Source: Lachnospiraceae bacterium
GTDB taxonomy: Bacteria; Bacillota; Clostridia; Lachnospirales; Lachnospiraceae
Length of the DNA: 52,139 bases
Assembly (NCBI GenBank): GCA_024693925.1
Contig: JAILKH010000131.1
Location: 1-52,139, forward strand
Reading direction: 5' to 3'
Positions 1 to 8,151 of this stretch are shown here, piece by piece (position 1 is the stretch's first letter; every line of letters begins with the position of its first letter). A model generated the notes under the pieces. That model was not told the DNA's origin and ran no database searches. It was given only the letters and a program-made list of their open reading frames with translations. The translations under genes and the position numbers were made by a program.

Positions 1-80
1 TGAAAAATGTAGAAGATTATAAAATTTGTATAATATTTTTATAACATTATTGAATAAGTACGAAATATATATTATTATAT

Positions 81-108
81 ATATGAACAATCATTCAAAT
101 GTTCAGAT
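81..108 (+). promoter_or_regulatory. ArsR/SmtB-type metal operator
   Basis: The stretch reads TATGAACAATCATTCAAATG followed by TTCAGAT. It carries TGAACA and TGTTCA as inverted arms around ATTCAA. This resembles the 12-2-12 operators bound by Zn/Co/Cd-sensing ArsR-family repressors (SmtB, CzrA). It lies directly before a P1B-type metal ATPase unit and contains the likely -35 box, so repressor binding would block RNA polymerase. The repressor gene is not in the window. The match is by eye against remembered operator patterns. Confidence 0.6.
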
Positions 109-122
109 GAAAAAACTATAAT
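94..122 (+). promoter_or_regulatory. Promoter of the metal-efflux genes
   Basis: A perfect -10 TATAAT (117-122) sits 17 bp downstream of a weak -35 TTCAAA (94-99). The -35 lies inside the ArsR/SmtB-like operator, the usual layout for a repressible promoter. The start would be near 129, about 40 nt before the first gene. Confidence 0.55.
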
Positions 123-171
123 ATACACTTTAATTCCTGTATAGTAATTGTGTTGGTAGGAGGATTTATTT

Positions 172-390
172 ATGAAGAAAAAATTTAAGATGGAAGATTT
201 GGAATGTGCACATTGTGCGGCAAAGATGGAAGAGGCTATAAAAAATATACCGGGAGTGATGAATGCATCCGTTAATTTTCTGGCACAGAAAATGACCATT
301 GAAGCACCGGATGAGTTGTTTGACGATATTGTTGACAAGGCTGTTGAGTGTGTGAAAAAGGTAGAACCCGATTGCAGGGTTCTGGTTTGA
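172..390 (+). CDS. Heavy-metal-associated (HMA) domain protein
   Basis: A 72-residue single-domain protein of the HMA/copper-chaperone fold, probably cytosolic. The metal-binding loop is seen as C12-A-H-C15 after MEDLE; the common GM before the first Cys is replaced by LE. The rest fits the beta-alpha-beta-beta-alpha-beta pattern (AxVNFLAQKMTIEAP). It has a good Shine-Dalgarno (AGGAGG, about 9 nt upstream). It precedes a P1B-ATPase that lacks its own HMA domain, so it probably delivers metal to that pump or acts as its detached regulatory domain. The metal (Zn/Cd rather than Cu) is inferred from the pump. Confidence 0.85.
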   Translation: MKKKFKMEDLECAHCAAKMEEAIKNIPGVMNASVNFLAQKMTIEAPDELFDDIVDKAVECVKKVEPDCRVLV

Positions 391-409
391 TAGGGTAATG
401 ATAAGTAGG

Positions 410-439
410 TGCATCCTGTTTTAATATAAACAGGATGCA
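410..439 (+). terminator. Hairpin between HMA gene and ATPase gene
   Basis: A perfect 12-bp stem (410-421 with 428-439, GCATCCTGTTT arm) closes a 6-nt loop and is followed by ATATTTTCTA, a poor U-tract. It may be a partial terminator or an mRNA-stabilising stem that lets the small HMA protein be made in excess over the membrane ATPase. Confidence 0.6.
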
Positions 440-508
440 TATTTTCTATCACTAAATTAAGAGTATAGTGTATTTTGAACATTGGCGGAGTTTAGGCGGT
501 AAAAGGTT

Positions 509-2422
509 ATGACAAAAAAACAACGTAAAATGCTAATTAGAATAATTATGACAGCGGTTATTTTTTTCCCGCTTTTAATGCTGGATAATTTGGGATTTAT
601 GGCGGGGTTTCCAATATTTCTGCGGATTATTGTATTTTTGATACCCTATGGGATAATTGGTTATGATGTAATACGAAGAGCTTGTATTAATATAAGGCAT
701 GGTCAGGTATTTGATGAGAATTTTCTTATGATGTTGGCAACAGCAGGTGCGATAGGAGTAGGTGAATATTCCGAAGCTGTTGCGGTTATGCTCTTTTATC
801 AGGTAGGTGAGTTGTTTCAGTCCTATGCTGTGGGTAAGAGCCGGAATTCAATATCTTCAATGTTGGAGATGATACCGGAATATGTAAACATTGAGACGGA
901 TTCGGGAATAGAGAAGGAGGATCCCGAGGAGGTTACGGTGGGAAGTATCATTGTTATAATGCCCGGAGAAAGGGTTCCTCTTGACGGGATTGTTATTGAG
1001 GGTGAATCTATGCTGGATACCTCGGCACTTACGGGAGAATCGGTTCAAAGAAGAGCATCTGAAGGAGATGAGATTTACAGTGGTTGTATAAACGGAAAAG
1101 GAATTCTTAAAGTAAGGACTACCAAAGAGTATGATGACAGTATGGTTGCAAAGATCCTGGAGTTAGTAGAGACGGCCGGAGAAAAGAAGGCCAAAACAGA
1201 GAATTTTATAACAAGATTTGCCAGGTATTATACACCGGTGGTTACAATAAGCGCGATTTTACTTGTGATTTTTGGACCTTTGGTATCCGGGGGTACAATT
1301 TCTGTTTCAACATGGATTTTCAGAGCCTGTACTTTTCTGGTTGTTTCCTGTCCCTGTGCGCTGGTCATTTCGGTGCCATTGGGATTTTTCGGGGGTATAG
1401 GAGCGTCTTCAAGACATGGAATACTGGTTAAAGGTTCCAATTATTTAGAGCTTGCATCAAAAATAAATACGATAGTATTTGATAAAACGGGGACATTAAC
1501 AAAAGGTGAATTTAAAGTGAGCAGGATAGTTCCTTTTAAGGAGGGGAAAGCTGTAGCAGGGGATAAGGAGATGGAATATAAATTGTTATCCCTGGCGGCA
1601 CAGGCTGAAGGATATTCCACACATCCCATCGCATTATCTGTTCTTGAGACGTTTAAAGAAAATGGCGGTGTTACAGATGCATCACGTGTCAGTGATGTTA
1701 CGGAGGAACCGGGTTTGGGGATCAGAGCCAAAACAGACGGAAGAATTGTATTGGTCGGAAACGAGAAGCTTTTAAATAAATACGGGATAGAGCATCAACA
1801 CTGTGAGGAAAAGGGAACGGTGGTCCATGTTTGCGTTGATAATATATATGCCGGATTTATTGTGATCTCGGACAGGATCAAGGAAGGGGCGGCAGAAGGA
1901 ATAAGAGAAATAAAAAAAGCAGGTGTAAAGCGATGCTTAATGCTTACGGGAGACAGAGAAGAAGCTGCCGAAGCTGTTGCGCAGAAATTGGAAATTGACG
2001 AATATTTTGCTTCATTAATGCCCGGTGATAAAGTATTAAAGGTTGAAAATCTGATAAAGGATAATAAAAAGGGAGAGTATACAGCTTTTGTCGGAGACGG
2101 AATAAATGATGCGCCTGTTCTGGCCAGGGCGGATATTGGTATTGCCATGGGATCCATGGGTTCGGATGCGGCTATTGAGGCGGCAGATATCGTTTTAATG
2201 GATGATAACATAAGAAAGATAGCGCTTATGATCGGTATTTCCGGGAAAACCATGCGTATAGTTAAGCAAAACATAGTATTTGCATTAAGTGTGAAGATAG
2301 GAGTGCTTATATTGAGTGCCCTGGGATATACCAATATGTGGGCTGCGGTATTTGCGGATGTGGGAGTGTGTGTTCTTGCGATACTGAATTCCATGAGAAC
2401 CCTGAATTATAAAAAAATATAA
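509..2422 (+). CDS. cadA: P1B-2 type Zn/Cd/Pb-exporting ATPase
   Basis: A membrane ATPase that pumps soft divalent metals out of the cytoplasm. Visible motifs: TGES (175-178, actuator), CPC in the sixth membrane helix (281-283), DKTGT with phosphorylated D325, HP (372-373), GDGIND (529-534) and, in the last helices, the Lys of SVKIG and the DVG that mark the Zn/Cd/Pb subgroup P1B-2. At 637 residues it is short because it starts at the first membrane helices without an N-terminal metal-binding domain; that domain is the separate protein encoded just upstream. AAGG precedes the ATG. Regulation is expected through the upstream operator. The subgroup is well supported; which metal dominates in vivo is not. 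Confidence 0.95.
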   Translation: MTKKQRKMLIRIIMTAVIFFPLLMLDNLGFMAGFPIFLRIIVFLIPYGIIGYDVIRRACINIRHGQVFDENFLMMLATAGAIGVGEYSEAVAVMLFYQVGELFQSYAVGKSRNSISSMLEMIPEYVNIETDSGIEKEDPEEVTVGSIIVIMPGERVPLDGIVIEGESMLDTSALTGESVQRRASEGDEIYSGCINGKGILKVRTTKEYDDSMVAKILELVETAGEKKAKTENFITRFARYYTPVVTISAILLVIFGPLVSGGTISVSTWIFRACTFLVVSCPCALVISVPLGFFGGIGASSRHGILVKGSNYLELASKINTIVFDKTGTLTKGEFKVSRIVPFKEGKAVAGDKEMEYKLLSLAAQAEGYSTHPIALSVLETFKENGGVTDASRVSDVTEEPGLGIRAKTDGRIVLVGNEKLLNKYGIEHQHCEEKGTVVHVCVDNIYAGFIVISDRIKEGAAEGIREIKKAGVKRCLMLTGDREEAAEAVAQKLEIDEYFASLMPGDKVLKVENLIKDNKKGEYTAFVGDGINDAPVLARADIGIAMGSMGSDAAIEAADIVLMDDNIRKIALMIGISGKTMRIVKQNIVFALSVKIGVLILSALGYTNMWAAVFADVGVCVLAILNSMRTLNYKKI

Positions 2423-2499
2423 AATTCATGATGATAAATATAAAAAAGTAAAAGTCCCAATAATATCAAGACTTATGGGTGGTATTTAGGGGACAGTTA

Positions 2500-2508
2500 T
2501 GTTACAAT
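2500..2508 (+). promoter_or_regulatory. Possible extended -10 promoter
   Basis: TGTTACAAT forms an extended -10 (TG, one base, TACAAT) about 42 bp before the next gene's start. No convincing -35 is seen at 17 bp, which is tolerated for extended -10 promoters. Confidence 0.35.
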
Positions 2509-2549
2509 ACACAAGATATAGGCAGAAAATATGATTTGAGGAGGCTGTT

Positions 2550-4070
2550 GTGAAACACTACAGGGATTATATTTCACTTAAATTTATAAATGCATTATCT
2601 GAATTTGTTCTTATTACTGTTGCATATTTTTTGTCGGGATTAATACGATTTTATCTTGGAGGCGGTATAATCCGCAGATTTGCACCAGAGGATATTATCC
2701 ATTTCTTACCGTTTTGTTTTTGCTGTAGTCTGGTCAGCGTATTATTATTTGCTGTTTTGGGTGATTATTCTACGGTAAGAGTTAAAAATGTACATAAAGA
2801 GATCGCAAGAGTATTTTTTATACAGATGGTTTCGGGAATGACAATAGCGGGCGCTCTGTTTTTGACACAGGGAAGTCAGTTTTCGCGTGTATGGTTAGTT
2901 TTATTTATAATCATATCTATTGTTTTTCTTATTTTAAAAAGAATAGTTTTTTCGGTATTCAGCTTGTATTGGTGCAGAAAAAATCAGGGTCTGAGTCATG
3001 TCTTGATAGTAGGTGAGGGTAACAACGCAAGGCGTTACTATAGGGGGATGGAGAATGAAATCCATAAAGAATGCGAGTATGTCGGTAATATTGCTCCTGT
3101 TTCGGATCCGCAGATACCTTCCTATCTTGGAACTTATGATATGATAAATGAGATAATTGACAGAACCGGGGCAGATGAGGCGGTAGTATGTTCCGAGATA
3201 GAAGAAAAAACACTTAATAAATTATTGATAGCCTGTGCGATCAAGAGTGTAATGGTATATATTGTACCGTCCTATAATGATTATCTTAGCGGTGGAAGGA
3301 TATTAAGTACTTACGGGGATCTTAATATGATAGAAGTTTCCGCACTGAGAGTTGATAATATTCTGGGCGTGAATATATCTGTGACAAATATGGAGAGTAC
3401 AATACAGACTTTAACCGAGAATATTAAAGCCTGGAAGGGACAGTATATTTGTGTTTCCAATGTTCATACTACAGTTATGGCTCATGAGAATCCCGAATAT
3501 ATGAAGATTCAGAATGAAGCGGTAATGGCATTGCCGGACGGAAGTCCGCTTTCTTCTTACAGCCGGGAAAGGGGAAAGACTACGGCGAAACGGGTTACGG
3601 GCCCGGATCTTATGAGAGAAATCCTTATAAGAAGTAAAGATAACGGATTCACTCATTTTTTCTATGGGTCTACGGAAGATACCTTAAAAAATCTTAAAGA
3701 AAAAATAGAGAAAGAATATCCCGGTGCGCAGATTGTGGGAATGATATCTCCGCCGTTCAGGCAGCTGACGGAGGAGGAAGATCTTGAATATGTTAAACAG
3801 ATCAATGATTCAAATGCTGATTTTGTGTGGGTTGGCTTGGGAGCGCCCAAGCAGGAAATCTGGATGGCTGATCATAAGGGAAGGATCAATTCCATTATGA
3901 TAGGTGTGGGAGCTGCATTTGATTTTGAAAGCGGAAATATTAAGAGAGCGCCAAAGTGGATTCAAAATATGAAACTTGAGTGGTTATATAGAATATTTCA
4001 GGATCCCAAAAGATTGTTTAAAAGGTATTTTGTTACAAATATAAAATATTTATGGTTAACAAGAAAATAG
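2550..4070 (+). CDS. Fusion: WbaP-like N-terminal membrane/Rossmann region + WecG/TagA/CpsF glycosyltransferase
   Basis: Residues 1-135 carry about four membrane helices and residues 148-262 a nucleotide-binding-like fold (VLIVGEGNNARRYY), as in the N-terminal half of WbaP/WcaJ polyisoprenyl-phosphate sugar-phosphate transferases. The catalytic C-terminal half of those enzymes is absent. In its place residues 268-506 form a WecG/TagA/CpsF glycosyltransferase, with NVHTT, LPDGSPL (putative catalytic Asp330), GLGAPKQEIWM (429-439) and GVGAAFDF. TagA/WecG enzymes add the second sugar (ManNAc or ManNAcA) to an undecaprenyl-linked primer, so this protein probably extends a lipid-linked glycan at the membrane with a built-in anchor. 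Start is GTG after GAGGAGG. Both halves are clearly visible; the sugar is unknown. Confidence 0.85.
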   Translation: MKHYRDYISLKFINALSEFVLITVAYFLSGLIRFYLGGGIIRRFAPEDIIHFLPFCFCCSLVSVLLFAVLGDYSTVRVKNVHKEIARVFFIQMVSGMTIAGALFLTQGSQFSRVWLVLFIIISIVFLILKRIVFSVFSLYWCRKNQGLSHVLIVGEGNNARRYYRGMENEIHKECEYVGNIAPVSDPQIPSYLGTYDMINEIIDRTGADEAVVCSEIEEKTLNKLLIACAIKSVMVYIVPSYNDYLSGGRILSTYGDLNMIEVSALRVDNILGVNISVTNMESTIQTLTENIKAWKGQYICVSNVHTTVMAHENPEYMKIQNEAVMALPDGSPLSSYSRERGKTTAKRVTGPDLMREILIRSKDNGFTHFFYGSTEDTLKNLKEKIEKEYPGAQIVGMISPPFRQLTEEEDLEYVKQINDSNADFVWVGLGAPKQEIWMADHKGRINSIMIGVGAAFDFESGNIKRAPKWIQNMKLEWLYRIFQDPKRLFKRYFVTNIKYLWLTRK

Positions 4071-4112
4071 CATAACTAATAACTTTATTCTTTTATAATA
4101 GGCAGGTGAAAG

Positions 4113-4874
4113 ATGAGTAATTCCGTATTATTATTAAAGGGCGTTCCGATTATTTCTGATTCAGGTAGTTTTGTTGTAGGTGTATTAATTGCAATAATAA
4201 CAGGATATTTTATAGGATGTATAAATCTATCATATTTTATATCTAGAGTAAAGGGGTTTGATATAAGGGAACATGGCTCCGGAAATGCAGGGGCTTCAAA
4301 TGTTGTGATAACTGTTGGAAAAAAAGCCGGCCTTTTTGTCGCTTTATTTGATATTTTTAAAGCTTATTTTGCAATAAGGGTAGTAAGGATGTTATTTCCC
4401 GGGTTTTTTGTGTTAGGGGCGATAACCGCCGTTTCGGTGATTCTTGGACATATTTTTCCGTTTTATATGGGTTTTAAAGGCGGAAAGGGTTTTGCCTCCC
4501 TTGGGGGTTCGGTGCTGGCATTGGATTACAGAATGTTTTTTGTTTTATTGATAATGACGATTTTTGTTGTTTGTATTACTAATTATATTTGTTTCGGACC
4601 TACCAGTGTATCTATTGTGTTTCCGATTTTATATGGATACAGTTACAGGGAAAATGGCGGCTTTTACGCAGCTTTTATATTATTTATTTCAACGGCGGCA
4701 ATAATATATCGTCATATCGAGAATTTCAGAAGGATAAGGGAAGGGAATGAGCTTAAGTTATCTTTTTTATGGAATCGCAAAGCAGAGGCAGACCGGTTTG
4801 GCGTTGAGAATGATGACGGAACAACCTATCCCTTTGAGATGGAAGAGGACGGAGCCATAAAACATAAGGAGTAA
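4113..4874 (+). CDS. plsY: Glycerol-3-phosphate acyltransferase PlsY, divergent form
   Basis: An integral membrane enzyme of the family that transfers an acyl group from acyl-phosphate to glycerol-3-phosphate to give lysophosphatidate. Family signatures are present: GSGNAGASN (55-63, usually GATN) and GHIFPFYMGFKGGKG (112-126). About five to six membrane helices are predicted up to residue ~200. At 253 residues it is some 40-50 longer than usual, with an extra acidic hydrophilic tail rich in E and D. It follows the TagA fusion by 42 bp and is probably co-transcribed. The small signature changes and the tail suggest it may be a paralogue beside a housekeeping PlsY elsewhere. Confidence 0.85.
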   Translation: MSNSVLLLKGVPIISDSGSFVVGVLIAIITGYFIGCINLSYFISRVKGFDIREHGSGNAGASNVVITVGKKAGLFVALFDIFKAYFAIRVVRMLFPGFFVLGAITAVSVILGHIFPFYMGFKGGKGFASLGGSVLALDYRMFFVLLIMTIFVVCITNYICFGPTSVSIVFPILYGYSYRENGGFYAAFILFISTAAIIYRHIENFRRIREGNELKLSFLWNRKAEADRFGVENDDGTTYPFEMEEDGAIKHKE

Positions 4875-4910
4875 ATATTTTTATAAATAAAACATGCTAA
4901 ATTTCGGATA

Positions 4911-4942
4911 AAAAAAGACATATCGTTGGATATGTCTTTTTT
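4911..4942. terminator. Bidirectional intrinsic terminator
   Basis: A perfect 14-bp stem (4911-4924 with 4929-4942) with loop GTTG has an A-tract on the left and a T-tract on the right, so it can stop transcription from both sides. It sits between convergent plsY and the FKBP gene. Confidence 0.9.
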
Positions 4943-4954
4943 GCCGCATAGTGG

Positions 4955-6160
4955 TTAATCTGTATAAGTTGCATTGTCTTTGATTATATCATATGCTCTT
5001 TCTTTGTATAAGGACTGGATAAGGTACGGATCTCCGAAACGTTCCTTGTCACTTTCGTAGCCTTCATCACTTCCGTCGGTTTCCTTAAGATAAGCTTTAT
5101 AATCATCAACGGTGCATTTGATGCCTTCTTTCTCCATTATAGCCTGATAGATCAACATTTTCTTTTCGGAGCCTTTGCAGGTTTCCGTAAGATTTTTATC
5201 ATACATTTCTTCTGTTGATCCCTGATATTCATAAAAATCGCTGTATCCGCTGCCGTACATCTGTGTATAGATCTGATTCATATACTCAAATTCTTCCATT
5301 GAAGTGTACTTCTGCAGGGATTTAAGCTGCCGTAAATACCTGGAAGGATATTTATTTACCGTAGTATTTGTATCCAGATAATTCTCAATCCAGTTATTAA
5401 GGTTATCTTTAAAGGATTTTTCCTTGAAGTACTCTTTATATTCCTCAACGGTAGAAGCGTTGTCCGATAAATATTCGGAAACAAATTCATCGGTAAATTC
5501 CGGATAAATACCGTTTATGGTACAGGTGAACAGAGCATCTTTTCCCTGAAGCTCCTCTTTGTTATAGTCCTTAGGAAAGGTTACATTAACTTCAACGGTT
5601 TCTCCAACTTTAGCACCGATAAGCTGTTCTTCAAAATCATCGATAAAGGTTCCCGAGCCAATGGTAAGATCGGAACCGTTACCGTTTGTGTTTCCGCCGT
5701 CGAATTCTTCGCCGTCGATGGTCCCCACATAATCAAGGTTTATTATATCTCCGTCTTTTATTGCATCTTTTGTTTCTTTATCAAGATGCTGCTTGCGCTG
5801 AGATATTATTTCATTTTCTATATCCGTATCGGTAGCATCTACTTCGCTGTGGGGAATTTCAATCCCTTTATATTCCGGAAGGGTAAGGCAACTTGATGCG
5901 TTAACACCTTTTATATAACCGCTTTCATCAAGGCAGGCACTGAAATCGTCGCTGGGTTTTACTTTGGAAGCTGCTTTAACAACTGCAGTGGATATAAGAT
6001 ATACAACTCCCGCAGCGATTAATGCAAGGATCACTATACTTATTATTCTGTTGGCAAGAACGGACCGTTTGTTCTTTTTTTGCTTATTGGCTCGTTCGAT
6101 ACGTTTTTTCATACTGTTGCTTAAATCGGAAGCAACCTTTTCGTCATTTGTTTTTCCCAT
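4955..6160 (-). CDS. Membrane-anchored trigger-factor-like FKBP peptidyl-prolyl isomerase
   Basis: A 401-residue protein with a basic cytoplasmic N-terminus (KKRIERANKQKKNKR), one membrane helix (about 39-61) and an extracytoplasmic part. Residues ~136-220 form an FKBP-type isomerase domain like that of trigger factor (GDIINLDYVGTIDGEEFDGG, IGSGTFIDDFEEQLIG). Residues ~221-390 are helical and resemble the trigger factor C-terminal chaperone arm. The ribosome-binding N-domain is missing, replaced by the membrane anchor. It probably assists folding of secreted proteins on the outer face of the membrane, a role like that of PrsA. The start follows AGGAGGAATAGTTAG on the minus strand. Domain calls are firm; the substrate is unknown. 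Confidence 0.85.
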   Translation of the reverse strand: MGKTNDEKVASDLSNSMKKRIERANKQKKNKRSVLANRIISIVILALIAAGVVYLISTAVVKAASKVKPSDDFSACLDESGYIKGVNASSCLTLPEYKGIEIPHSEVDATDTDIENEIISQRKQHLDKETKDAIKDGDIINLDYVGTIDGEEFDGGNTNGNGSDLTIGSGTFIDDFEEQLIGAKVGETVEVNVTFPKDYNKEELQGKDALFTCTINGIYPEFTDEFVSEYLSDNASTVEEYKEYFKEKSFKDNLNNWIENYLDTNTTVNKYPSRYLRQLKSLQKYTSMEEFEYMNQIYTQMYGSGYSDFYEYQGSTEEMYDKNLTETCKGSEKKMLIYQAIMEKEGIKCTVDDYKAYLKETDGSDEGYESDKERFGDPYLIQSLYKERAYDIIKDNATYTD

Positions 6161-6260
6161 CTAACTATTCCTCCTAAATTTATAGACTTATATATTTTAC
6201 AGCATAATCACAGCATTTTAAATAGTAAACTTGTGAAAGTTTTTTGAACCGGATCATTGT

Positions 6261-7934
6261 TTATTGTAGGATATCGGTATTTTTACGTGTCATTTCACAA
6301 AGAGCAATAATGAAAAAGATCATGGGAGTACATAAGATCTGCTGATAGCAGAAAAAATTATGGAGTACATAACCTATTATTGAGGCAGAACCTGCAACCA
6401 GAACAGGATTATCATATTTGCGAATGAATAAAACAAATGCAGTTGCAAAAATGCCAAAATATGAAATGAAACCAAGGATTCCTTCGTTAAAGAGCATATT
6501 CAGCCATTCATTATGGGCGCATACGATCACTTCACCGTTCCAAAATGAATATAATTGTGCAGATCTTATATCGGAAGAATAAAGTACGGTTGCATAGCAG
6601 TCGGGTCCGGGTCCGGTCAGCATCATTTTTTTCCAGACAGGCTCTTTCATGGTTTCTATTGTTTCTTTCCAGGTAAAACCACGGCTATTTCCCCATTGAT
6701 CATTGAAGGTAAGATATTCTATATTTTGAAAGGCTGTTGTGGGGAGTAAGCCTTTTGTATTCAGATATACCAGGATTATGATTGCCGGAATTGCCAAAAC
6801 TATCAGGATAAGAAAGATATTTCTGATTTTTTTGTATTTTGTGATATCTAACTTATTGCTGTTTATGGCTTTTTTTGCAAAAACATATGCGATTATCAAC
6901 AGGATGAGCAATACTAAGGTTACCGGTGACTGAGATATAAAGAGTGAAAGGGAATCAAGTTCTGTTGTTCTTTCCGGGAATAATATTTGGAAAAGGCCGA
7001 TTATCTTCATTGCCCCCAGCATTACCAGGAGCATTTCAAGAAATCTGATGAAGCGGTCGTTACTGATAAAGGAAACTGCAAACAAGACAATTACAATTGC
7101 ACCGAATGCGGGATATGCACTATCGCTGTTCTGGGTAACAAAGGTAGCGGCACCCAAGGAAATATAAATTGTAAGTAATATATTTGAAACGGATTTTTTA
7201 TTGTCATTAAACATATAAAAAACCATGCCTATGGGAAGTATTACCATCATGAAGCTGGAATACCAGGTTGCCTGTCCAAGAGTAGAGAGGAATTTGCTTA
7301 TATAATATTCACTTAATCCTTCGTAAAGGCCGAGAGGATCTATGTGAAAACGATGTAGAATCCCTAAAAAGAATACAATAGAGGAAGTTGAAAGAATTAT
7401 GTATAAAAGGTCTTTTTTCCAGGATTTTAAAAATAATCTTGAAGTCAGAAAATATATAGCGGCAAACATAAGCTGTGAACGCAGTCCCATATTCCATCCG
7501 TTATAGCCTTCCCATGGAAGATTTACTACGGAAGTTTCTTCGGCGGATTTAAATAAAAAAAATGTAGGATATTCGTTTGTTCTGCTTGGAGAGAATAAAA
7601 AAGACAGGAAGGAAGCTATTGCGAAAGCAATAACAAACCAGTCAAGGACCGACAGATTTTTGATAAGAGCCTTTGCGGTGGTCAAGGTGATCTTGCCTTC
7701 CTTATATTGTATAGGTAAGTATATTATAAGCATTATGAATGCCAGAGAAAGAAAAGTCACGGTGAGGTACATGAACAGGTTATATTTGAAGTTACCTATA
7801 TCGTAATATCTATCATGGTATAAAAGCGGCATGGTTATAAAAAACAGTGCACAGTATACTGATATAAAAATTTTAAAAATGAATAAAACCACTTCGGATG
7901 CACTTGTGTTTGTTTTGTTTTTTTTCTTGCTCAT
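6261..7934 (-). CDS. O-antigen ligase / Wzy polymerase-like membrane protein
   Basis: A polytopic protein of 557 residues with roughly 12-13 hydrophobic helices. Near the C-terminus the large loop is followed by CAHNEWLNMLFNEGILG, the His-Asn plus Gly signature of the WaaL/Wzy_C (O-antigen ligase) superfamily. Such enzymes join or polymerise lipid-linked glycan units on the outer face of the membrane, which fits the neighbouring TagA and PlsY genes. I chose the inner ATG at 7934 because GGAG sits about 7 nt before it; an upstream in-frame ATG at 7955 has no better site. Ligase or polymerase cannot be told apart from sequence alone. Confidence 0.8.
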   Translation of the reverse strand: MSKKKNKTNTSASEVVLFIFKIFISVYCALFFITMPLLYHDRYYDIGNFKYNLFMYLTVTFLSLAFIMLIIYLPIQYKEGKITLTTAKALIKNLSVLDWFVIAFAIASFLSFLFSPSRTNEYPTFFLFKSAEETSVVNLPWEGYNGWNMGLRSQLMFAAIYFLTSRLFLKSWKKDLLYIILSTSSIVFFLGILHRFHIDPLGLYEGLSEYYISKFLSTLGQATWYSSFMMVILPIGMVFYMFNDNKKSVSNILLTIYISLGAATFVTQNSDSAYPAFGAIVIVLFAVSFISNDRFIRFLEMLLVMLGAMKIIGLFQILFPERTTELDSLSLFISQSPVTLVLLILLIIAYVFAKKAINSNKLDITKYKKIRNIFLILIVLAIPAIIILVYLNTKGLLPTTAFQNIEYLTFNDQWGNSRGFTWKETIETMKEPVWKKMMLTGPGPDCYATVLYSSDIRSAQLYSFWNGEVIVCAHNEWLNMLFNEGILGFISYFGIFATAFVLFIRKYDNPVLVAGSASIIGYVLHNFFCYQQILCTPMIFFIIALCEMTRKNTDILQ

Positions 7935-8072
7935 ATTTTTCTCCGTATTGCACATATGATCATGTGTCAGTTATTCTGTTGTTTTTGTGAAATTATTTTG
8001 CGCAGGTAATGCTAATATATAATATCAGATTATATAATAAATAAAAAGTCAAAAAAATGAACCTATAAAAAT

Positions 8073-8089
8073 ATACGATTTTTTCGTAT
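8073..8089. repeat. Inverted repeat in divergent promoter region
   Basis: ATACGA, five T, TCGTAT form a perfect 6-bp inverted repeat between the divergent O-antigen ligase-like gene and the AAC(3) fusion gene. It lies just upstream of TGCTATTAT (8094-8102), a possible extended -10 for the rightward gene, and could be an operator. The rest of this 217-bp gap shows nothing else. Confidence 0.35.
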
Positions 8090-8151
8090 GATGTGCTATT
8101 ATACTAAGGGTGTATATAATAATGGGAATATGTATATAAATATGGAAAGAA

